Assembly (NCBI GenBank): GCA_963281255.1
Contig: OY725490.1
Location: forward strand, 5,642,001 to 5,706,000
Length of the DNA: 64,000 nt
Source of the DNA: Aphrocallistes beatrix
Lineage: Eukaryota; Porifera; Hexactinellida; Sceptrulophora; Aphrocallistidae
Direction of reading: 5' to 3'
The notes below the pieces were generated by a model. The model was not told where the DNA came from. It did not search any database and saw nothing but the letters and a program-made list of their open reading frames with translations. The position numbers and the translations under genes were made by a program. Below are positions 56,601 to 64,000 of the stretch, one piece after another; the first letter of the stretch is position 1; each line of letters starts with the position of its first letter.

Positions 56601-57167
56601 GGGCGGTCAGAAAGTTCTAATCAGTGTTATCATACACTCTTATTGTACCTTATTAGATTGATATTGAAGCTTGAATTTACTTCTTAACACATTCACAAGT
56701 GATACCAATTTACAAAATCAAAATCTAGAGAAAACTCTTTGTATACCACTTCCTATATATTGTGTCGCTTGAGCCACCGTGTAAAATTATGACCACAAAC
56801 CACCCGACCTTCCCTCAAGAGTAACGACATTACAAGGGCATTACTAAGCGATACGAATGCTCAAATACAAATCAATCTTAGGAAGTTGATGGGAATGATA
56901 CTCTCTCAGATTCAAATATCTGATAATGGAGCCTACTTTTTAGGGAAGGACGAGTGGTGAACGGGTGATTTGTGGCCATAATTTTACACGGTGGCTCAAG
57001 CGACACAATATATAGGACGTGGTATACAAAGAGTTTTCTCTAGATTTTGATTCTGTAAATTGGTATCACTTGTGAATGTGTTAAGAAGTAAATTCAAGCT
57101 TCAATATCGATCCAATAAGGTACAATAAGAGTATATGATAGCACTGATTAGAACTTTCTGACCGCCC
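56601..57167. mobile_element. F4 fold-back element
   Basis: TA on both sides; ends GGGCGGTCAGAAAGTTCTAA and the inverse; arms of about 220-250 bp. 567 bp, non-coding. Confidence 0.75.
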
Positions 57168-57669
57168 TAAGTATATACTATATATATATGTAACGAATTG
57201 ATTGAAGAAACTGCCGGGCACAGAGAGCTGATTTTTGGCGTGTGGGGGTCTTTTGGCTATGGCTCCACTATGTTGTGAGCTCAGAAGAAAATGTCGACTC
57301 ATCATGGAATTATTACGTCAGTGTCACCTTTTTATAATTAGAAATTTCAGTTTTTCGGCTATAACTCAGCCATTTTAGGTGATAGAAGGCTGAAACTTTA
57401 ATATAATGTGTATATTAATATACCTCACATATGCTGTAACTATAATAAAAAATGATGACTCATCACTCTGTTATGACGTCATTACACATCAAAAATTGAC
57501 AAATTTGGGGATTTTTCTTGTGATATCGATTATAACAGTTGGACAGACGTATTTAGTGATGTTACCTCCCTTATAATTAATTAATGTGACCCCAGGCCCC
57601 CGAAGGGTGTCTCTGGCGGATACAAAGTGTCTGCTAGCCGCACAGCGCAAGCAAGCGAAGCGCGCTTGT

Positions 57670-58460
57670 CAACATAAATAATGCAAAACTTAACATTTGA
57701 TCTTCTTTGACATCTTTCAAAAACTGAAATAGAAGAGAGTTGGGCACGTAACCATGGTATACTCTCAGCTTCTTATATTAATCCTCGCGTAGTGGAGTAA
57801 TGAATGTTCCAATTTGCACATTCTCTTCAAGAATTTCCTAATGAAAAGCAAATCTATAAAATTAGTCAGATCATACAGTTCCAGATGTTTACGCGAAAAC
57901 TTCAAATTCGTGTCATTGAAGTCAATAAGATGAAATGACAATAAAGTTAGTGCAATATACAACAAGATGTAATAAAGATGAAACTGAGAAAAATAAGCAT
58001 TGCATACTTTGAAATTCTTGATGTGTGCTAATATGGATTCCCTACTAAAAAGAAATAGATAATATATTTCAACCTCGATTGACTAAACTATCAAGGACCA
58101 GGAAAAGTTCAGATTATTGACGAATATTTTCTGTAGTGTGTTATAACGAAGTTGAATTGGCGTTTACTAATAATACTTTCACTTCGAGAATATACTAAAT
58201 TCGACGGAATACTCACATACTTGTAGGTTGTGATGTCATTGTAAATTCCTTTTCAGGTATATCGCAGCTGAAATGAGTTTATAGTAGCACTCGTCCCGGG
58301 GTGGTCTACATTATCATGGTATTTCTGCAAAATTTCTCCAATTTGATTTGTCCTACTATTTAGTTGAACTATAGTGCACTTCTGAAAACCTCGGGACCAG
58401 AGCTGGGCGTCCCGGTTATCGAGTGGTTAGATGTAGTGTATTAAGTTTTTCACTATTGTG
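57670..58460. other. Gene-free stretch
   Basis: AT-rich, nothing recognised. Confidence 0.4.
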
Positions 58461-58461
58461 A

Positions 58462-58766
58462 TCTATATAGGAATATTGTGACTTAAAGACTCTCCTGTTC
58501 TGATCTCAAAATTTTGGTACAGAACTTATTTTATTTGATAAAACGCAGCTATGAAGCTACAAAAGAAATTTCATATCATTCTGAGTCTATTCTTTTGTAA
58601 TATGGGATATGAAATATTCCTATATGATGGTTTTATTTGGATATTTCATATCCCATATTTCAAAAGATATTACTCAGAATGATTTTATTTAACAAAATAA
58701 ATTATGTATCAAATATTTGAAAGCAGAACAGGAGAGTCTTTAAGTCCCAATATTCCTAATATAGAA
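58462..58766. repeat. F5 palindrome (about 305 bp)
   Basis: Left TATAGGAATATTGTGACTTA and GACTCTCCTGTTCTG are mirrored on the right; the inner words GGGATATGAAATAT and ATATTTCATATCCC face each other around about 58625. Possibly another fold-back family. Confidence 0.6.
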
Positions 58767-58934
58767 TAAAATAGAGAACTGGTGAACCGTCATTTCGAGC
58801 AGCGATTGAACGTTGAAAATCTTTGAGCAATGCATCATCATCGAAGAAAATCAGGAAGTAACAAGAGCGAACTCTTATTTTTTGAAAGCTTGTACATCCT
58901 TACTATTAAAACTCGAATATTGTTTATGTATGTA

Positions 58935-59909
58935 CCGGGTGAGCCAAAATAAACAGAACCCAAGTAATTTCGAGTTCATTATGCCTATGTTTTTTAAACA
59001 AATGAAATAATTTTTTAGGATATGGTAGATATATACCCTAAGAGCATTTATGGCAAGCAGTGGAGCACGGAAAATAGGATCTATTGTGTCAAGCACTACT
59101 ACTCGTACAAGTTACACTCTTACATATCCGTACAGAAGAAAATTTCGCAAGACTTCAACGAGCCAGAACCTCCCAGCAAATCAATTATATTTGACTGGAT
59201 CAAGAAGTTTGAACAGAGAGGGACAGTTAAGACCTCAACTCTAAGTCAGATGACATCTGAGCCACTCAGGGCGGAAGACGATTCGTACTGATGAGGTCAT
59301 TGAAGCCGTTCGTCAGTCTGTTCTCAACTCTCCAAAGAGGTCAACAAGGAAGAGGTTATCTCAAGATTCTTCAGGTCTTTCGGAAGGAACTTGAAGAAAA
59401 CTACACAGGATACCTAGCCCAGTTCTGGTTTCAACAAAATGGAGCAACCCCTCATACCTCCAACAAAAGCCTGGAATGGACAAGAACCACTTTGGAAGTC
59501 GAGTAATCAGCCGGAGAAGTGAACATGAGTGGGCACCCAACTCACCGGATCTCAGTCCTCCAGATTTTTATCTCTGGGGGTTCCTGAAGGGCAGAGTTTA
59601 TGCTACAAAGCCCAGGACACTCCGTGAACTCAAAACAAAGATCCGGGAGGAGATGAGAAACATCTCAAGGTCAATTTGCAAATCCGTGATGGAAACTTCG
59701 TTCTTCGACTGGAAAAATGCGCAAATCTAAATGGACACCATCTCGAACATATTCTAGATAAAAAACAACTTGAGTTAGGATATTATAGACTTGCATTATT
59801 GTTTTAAATACTTTAAAGTAAATAATAGTGAAAACTTGATGCTCTACTCTTAATGAAAGTTGAGAAATAGTATTTTTGTTACGGGTTCTGTTTTTTTTTG
59901 CCGATCCGG
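58935..59909 (+). mobile_element. mariner element, internally deleted
   Basis: Ends CCGGGTGAGCCAAAATAAAC and the inverse of CCGGATCGGCAAAAAAAAAC, with TA on each side. Confidence 0.75.
59022..59730 (+). pseudogene. mariner-like transposase, deleted and inactivated
   Basis: N-terminal helix-turn-helix part (YGKQWSTENRIYCVKHYY, then PPSKSIIFDWIKKFE), a second frame with EAVRQSVLNSPKRSTRKR, then a jump over the first catalytic region to FQQNGATPHTSNKS, where the family has Asp instead of Asn. The end is NSPDLSPPDFYLWGFLKGRV and KSVMETSFFDWK. The first Asp region is deleted, the second Asp is replaced and frameshifts occur, so it cannot be active. Confidence 0.8.
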
Positions 59910-59919
59910 TATGTAAATA

Positions 59920-60759
59920 TGTTACAGTCAATGTGTAAAATCAGTTAATTTGTAAATTGCCTGAAATTTTCAGTCAATTTATGAATTGCCTGATTTACTT
60001 AGGCAATTTACAATTACAAATTGACTGAACATTGGTCAATTTATTTGACAGATTGACTTAAACGTATTACGAATTGAATTTATTGATATCGATATGCATA
60101 ACGTTCACATATAGTTCCCATTCATCTTGTTGGGGCAGGTCATACTCGCGTGACACTTGCTATTACATTTAAGTCCAGTCTTGAAACATTTGCATTTGTT
60201 TGATTTGCATTGTTTGCTACTTTGTGTACAGTTCCACTTGGCAAACCCTTGTCCACCACACTTAGACCCTTGTTGAACAGCTTGTCGCCTATTTCTTTGT
60301 TTGTGGAGAAATCGTTCACACTGTACAGCGGATGAGGACACAAATCAAATTGTTTTCGGCTGTAAGATCCTTTCAGGATTCGTGCACGGACTGCTATACG
60401 ATACATGTCATTTTCATTTCTGTCCAGAATTACACCCATGATGTTTCGAGGATCACCTCTATCGCGATCCACTAAAGGGATTGGAATAATTATATTATCT
60501 CCAGAGTTTCCAGCTTTGAGAAAAAGTTTGAGAACCACTGCCATAGACAAAGCAACGTACACACATTAAAATAATTACACAATATGTTTCCTTTTGATTT
60601 GTGACGCAAAATTCATAATATTATTCAGTCAATCTGTCAAAAAAACGACCAATGATTCAGTCAATTTGTAAATTGCCTAAATGAATCAGGCAATTTATAA
60701 ATTAACTGGAAATTTCAGGCAATTTACAAATTGACTGATTTTACACATTGACTGTAACA
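59920..60759 (-). mobile_element. Small Ginger-type element carrying a KRBA2-like C-terminus
   Basis: Inverted ends TGTTACAGTCAATGTGTAAA and its mirror at 60759, with repeated AATTTGTAAATTGCC words inside. The termini fit TGT..ACA. The 4-bp flanks AATA and TATA differ in one base. It encloses 60105-60562. Confidence 0.6.
60105..60562 (-). pseudogene. KRBA2/GIN-like protein, C-terminal domain only
   Basis: The first frame reads GDNIIIPIPLVDRDRGDPRN, MGVILDRNENDMYRIAV and YSRKQFDLCPHPL. After a shift another frame gives a Cys-rich end (SKQCKSNKCKCFKTGLKCNS, then KCHASMTCPNK). This is the C-terminal pair of blocks of KRBA2-like proteins, which share their integrase with GIN/Ginger transposons. 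Integrase and N-terminus are missing. Only this end was retained between the inverted repeats. Confidence 0.7.
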
Positions 60760-60939
60760 TATATATCTGTAATGAATTGATTGAAGAAACTGCCAAGCAG
60801 AGAAACTGATTTTTTGGCATGTGCGAGTCTTTTGGCTATGGCTCCACTAAGTGCTGACCTCAGACGAAAATGTTTACTCTTCATGGAATTATGACGTCGT
60901 TGATACATTTTTATTATTAGAAATTTCAGTTTTAACTTG

Positions 60940-61600
60940 CTAAACTATCTTATTATTTACCTAAACGCCCAAAGTGCGCATTGGGGAGCTAAAATCGTCT
61001 CATGAAGCATCAATTTGTAAATGGAACTTTTTCTTAATTTCCACCCCCAATCGTTTCTGGAAACATAATTCAGTGGATTTTCATGTTATCTTGATTCTTT
61101 TGAAGTGATGATACGCAGAATTGCTTCAGTTTTCACCTCATTAATACTAAGAATATATATACGAGGTCGTTTTTGCGAGTTTGATATCTTAGAGTAAAAT
61201 GTTTCCTCATTTACAGTAGTATTTGAACCCATTACTCGAACATGACCCTGTACGAGTATCTCTATTCGAGCTAGATTCCAAGAAAAATTATCAAAACAGC
61301 AAAAACTCACTCAGTTATGTTATCACAAAAGATTGGTGTCGGAAAAGCAAAAAAGATCTTTTGGAATTAAATGGTCTATATGACTATTTTGACATCCCAA
61401 AAAAACTCTTATTTCGTTGTTTTTAGGGGTGAGGGGAAGAAATTTCTTTGCCCAAAATAAGCCCTTTTGAAATTTCAAAAATCAACCCATTTAACCGAAT
61501 AACCTTATTAAAGTCATTAATTATTGTGAACAATTGATAAATATAATACAAGTCTGTTGGGATTATATAAAACTATTCAAAAGAAAAAGATCAGAAATTC
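60940..61600. other. Stretch with an unassigned reverse frame
   Basis: The reverse frame at 61086-61310 contains LARIEILVQGHVRVMGSNTT and looks protein-like, but I cannot place it. No clear repeat sequence otherwise. Confidence 0.35.
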
Positions 61601-61627
61601 AAAATTACACATGCTCAAATTATTAAA

Positions 61628-62009
61628 TTAACTAAAATCAAAATTTTCCATTTTATTATACAAGGCAATAAATTGTGGTAATGTATCCGATTTTGTAAAC
61701 ACCTCAACCCAATCAACAATCGACCGAGTTAAATCTTCACTTGAACTTATTTCGATTATTTCCGAAAAAGATTTGAACACGAAGGCCATGATGTCAAAGA
61801 AAAAAAACAATTTGAAAGAATTTGATACAGGTTGAGAACAGTGATCAGAAACACCATCAGGGATTTCAGCAATCGAAGAATAATATTTATGGAAAATTTC
61901 TAATGTTTGAATTTCTTCCTTCATTGATTCGGTCTTCTTTTCATAATGCTGTTGCATTGTGGATAAATATTCTATATATGAGATCGTATTACGCAAAAGT
62001 GTAACTTTG
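61628..62009 (-). CDS. Candidate terminal exon of a bHLH transcription factor
   Basis: The reverse frame is open from a possible acceptor (TTCTTTCAG, exon from 62009) to a stop at 61628. It begins SKVTLLRNTISYIEYLSTM and continues EKKTESMKEEIQ. The first part matches the second helix of bHLH domains of the MyoD/Achaete-scute type (SKV..LR.A...YI..L), a host gene family of developmental regulators that bind E-boxes as dimers. The remaining ~90 residues show no known domain. The basic region and helix 1 should lie upstream (above 62010) or outside the window; I did not find them. Without that exon the call remains tentative. Confidence 0.4.
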
Positions 62010-62019
62010 CTGAAAGAAC

Positions 62020-63530
62020 TTTGAGAACTACCTAATAACGAATAATATTAATCTATAAATGATGAAAATATAAATCTTCTATAAACATATTTTGGTTGTT
62101 TAGCTAAGCAAAAGCTACGCCTTCTTGATTCAGATGAAGTGCATAGCGTATACAAAATAAAGGGTATTCGATAACTGCGTGGTTTTGATATTAACCCTAA
62201 TTTGACGTGGGGTCAAAGGTATAAATAGAAATGACCCCACTTTCATTTTCAATTTCAATTGAAAATGAATTAACTTTCAATTTCAATTCAACATTCCTCG
62301 GCAAAGTAGGGACTTATTAAAACATTGTGTAGTAGTAGAAGCCGAAAGTAAAAGTTTAAAAATTTAAAAGCCCACTTTCAGACGGGAATTAGTTAAAATT
62401 TGTAGTTTGGTACCAAAGAGGCCGTTAAGCACACTTTAAAGGATCTTTTCCACAAAATATCAAATTGTCTCAATAACTTGGATATCAAATTTTTCAACAT
62501 TCCAAACCTTAAAACTTTGGTGGCACGATAACTCAAAAGATATACATTATATCAAAGAGTATTCCAGCTGAAAAAGATATTGATGTCAACGGTATTGAGT
62601 CATTTGGGCATTTAGGTAAAATAAACAATCTAAATAGTTCTTGGGGGGCATTTCTACAAAGCTAAACATTCAATCTAAATACCGTGCAAAAGTGTTCTTT
62701 TAAAAATTATGAATTTCGACTTCTAAAGCGGGATTTAACTAACCTTAGACTACTCTTTACTCAGACAATTTCTGACGTCCATTTCCTATGTTATTGGCAA
62801 TTATATTTCGACAATATTCCGATTTTGTGTGCTTCCTAATCTATTATTTCGGCTCTACGACCATTTGTAATAGTGTATACACATAGTTTTAAAACGAGCT
62901 TTGGTGTCCTGCGTGATTCTTGCCCTATCAATATTTAAAGATAAATAATTTGTAATAATTGTGTCGATATGAAATTATTTGTTAATTTGAACCTAACCCT
63001 TCGATTTTCATAATCCTAAGTTATCATGATTACGGTGGATTTTGTTGATCTTTTTCCATTATAACTCGAAAGCTATTCGACATATTTCAATATTTGCTCC
63101 AAAGGGAAACCATAGGTGTTGTACAAAATTATGCTAATTCAAAAAATAGTCAATTCCACGTTTTAACCATACTATGTATACTTGCTAACTTTTTTTCCGA
63201 TTATAACAGTAAGACAGACATATTTATATCACGAAACAAATATTAACGTATAATAAAATTATTTATGATAGAGCCAATATAGCTAGGATTGGTCAGAAGG
63301 GAAATTCATTTTACCATTTAAGAGGAATATTTTCACCTAAAAACTGATGTTAGCGCTTAATTAACAGAAGTAGGCCGAGATTCTCGATCGATCCTTATTC
63401 TCTTAATCGGTAATATCAGCACCATACTATCCTGACAAGCAACTTGATCGGAACTGCACATAAAACTCTCAAAAAGAGAACTGATTATGAAACCTTTGAG
63501 ACACCATGTAGATATGCTAATTTGCATACC
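62020..63530. other. Gene-free stretch
   Basis: No coding frame with family features. At about 63200 lies a short HL-A piece (ATTATAACAGTAAGACAGAC). Confidence 0.4.
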
Positions 63531-63798
63531 CTGGGGCGTAGCCAGAGCTTTAATAACGCTTGGATTACCCTATGATACAAAATGGTATATCAAAACGCTG
63601 GTATTGTTTTGTTTTTTTGTCCAGATTGATGAACTGGCAAGTCACTAACTATCAACTGTTGACCTGTAGTTTAAAGGGGTGAAGATTTCGAATATTATAT
63701 TTTCTGAACCGTATAATAAAAGTATTTAGTTTTTATGATTACTTTATGATTTTAGCACTTATTTTAAGATTAATTCATTCCTTTCTATCGTTCCTATC

Positions 63799-64000
63799 AT
63801 GCTGAAGAGGCGTTATTATCATGATTTTTATATCGAGTTTGATCTACATTCATGCTTGAAAGAGATGCTATTCAAATGCCACAATGCATCCCTTGCTCAA
63901 AGGTGTTTAGAAATGGTTGCATAAAGCCATCTAAGCTCCGAGAGCACCTTCAGAATGTCCACCATGAGACTGTTGAAGACACAAGAACTTCGAAACTAAA
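63799..64000 (+). pseudogene. hAT transposase with BED finger, N-terminal part (runs off the window)
   Basis: ATG at 63799 begins MLKRRYYHDFYIEF. After a one-base deletion at about 63867 it continues MPQCIPCSKVFRN, IKPSKLREHLQNVHHE. The C..C and H....H spacing plus KPSKL..HL are those of the BED finger in ZBED5/SCAND3-like hAT transposases. Upstream, at 63531, CCTGGGGCGTAGCCAG resembles a common hAT terminus. The remaining gene lies beyond 64000. Confidence 0.65.

Larger units (their letters stand above)
56090..57668 (+). mobile_element. Helitron-like element HL-A, copy 13, with two nested elements
   Basis: A decayed start (AAAACTCGACTAATGTATA at about 56091) is separated from the core GAATTGATTGAAG (57194) by a MITE (56111-56586) and a fold-back (56601-57167), both inserted at TA in the linker. 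The end GAAGCGCGCTTG is at 57668 before T. Confidence 0.65.
58897..60932 (+). mobile_element. Helitron-like element HL-A, copy 14, with two nested elements
   Basis: Start TCCTTACTATTAAAACTCG after A58896. The core GAATTGATTGAAGAA is only reached at 60774, because a mariner (58935-59909) and a small Ginger-type element (59920-60759) sit in the TA linker. The 3' part is lost after about 60932. Confidence 0.65.

Overview
The window looks like AT-rich nuclear DNA from an animal. Several coding pieces contain spliceosomal introns, there are THAP and BED zinc fingers, and one complete METTL5-type rRNA methyltransferase gene is present. The mix of Tc1/mariner, piggyBac, Merlin, hAT, P-like, Ginger-like and pogo-like elements fits an arthropod or other invertebrate with a transposon-swollen genome. 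The species cannot be fixed from the sequence. There are no bacterial operons, CRISPR arrays or rRNA genes, and I recognised no tRNA. Only METTL5 (17365-18009) reads as an intact host gene. A reverse-strand exon at 61628-62009, resembling helix 2 of a bHLH factor, is a second host-gene candidate. Almost everything else is transposable elements nested in one another.

Layout. 1-2440: an hAT tail remnant and a Tc1-type (DD37E) transposase split by a Helitron-like element. 2441-4113: repeat pieces. 4400-12810: a four-layer nest. A Merlin-like transposase is split at a TTAA by a 1.2-kb repeat (here called F1); F1 is split at GGCC by a 6.27-kb Ginger-like transposon with an intron-rich gene; that transposon contains a pogo-like MITE. 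13100-17290: an hAT MITE and more F1 copies with nested MITEs. 17365-18009: METTL5. 19200-24780: pogo-like MITEs, Helitron-like copies, a Tc1 pseudogene, and a complete P-like/THAP transposon with terminal inverted repeats (TIRs) and a target-site duplication. 25100-31660: a 45-bp minisatellite, then a roughly 5.8-kb element with long inverted arms that has been invaded by a Helitron-like element, a fold-back, a MITE and a Tc1 element with a 60-nt intron. 31880-40190: MITEs, Helitron-like copies and integrase/gag-protease remnants of retroelement type. 41145-47220: a fold-back, hAT and mariner remnants, and a piggyBac transposase gene with one premature stop. 47221-50045: no recognisable feature. 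50046-58766: fold-backs, the minisatellite again, more Helitron-like copies. 58897-60932: a Helitron-like copy carrying a mariner and a small Ginger-type element in its TA linker. 61628-64000: the bHLH-like exon and the start of a BED-finger hAT gene.

The dominant repeat is a non-autonomous Helitron-like group, here named HL-A, HL-B and HL-C. Copies start with TC, end in CTTG (CTCG in HL-C) after a GC-rich multi-hairpin module, and sit between A and T without target duplication. Three insertions can be tested inside the window itself: one restores a transposase reading frame, one is matched by the empty mirror arm of an inverted repeat, and one is matched by a MITE relative of the predicted empty length. 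The non-canonical 3' end and the use of the internal TA linker as a landing site by other transposons are the most novel signals. No Rep/helicase gene for these elements is in the window. All family names given here (F1-F5, HL-A/B/C, pogo-a to pogo-h) are local labels.
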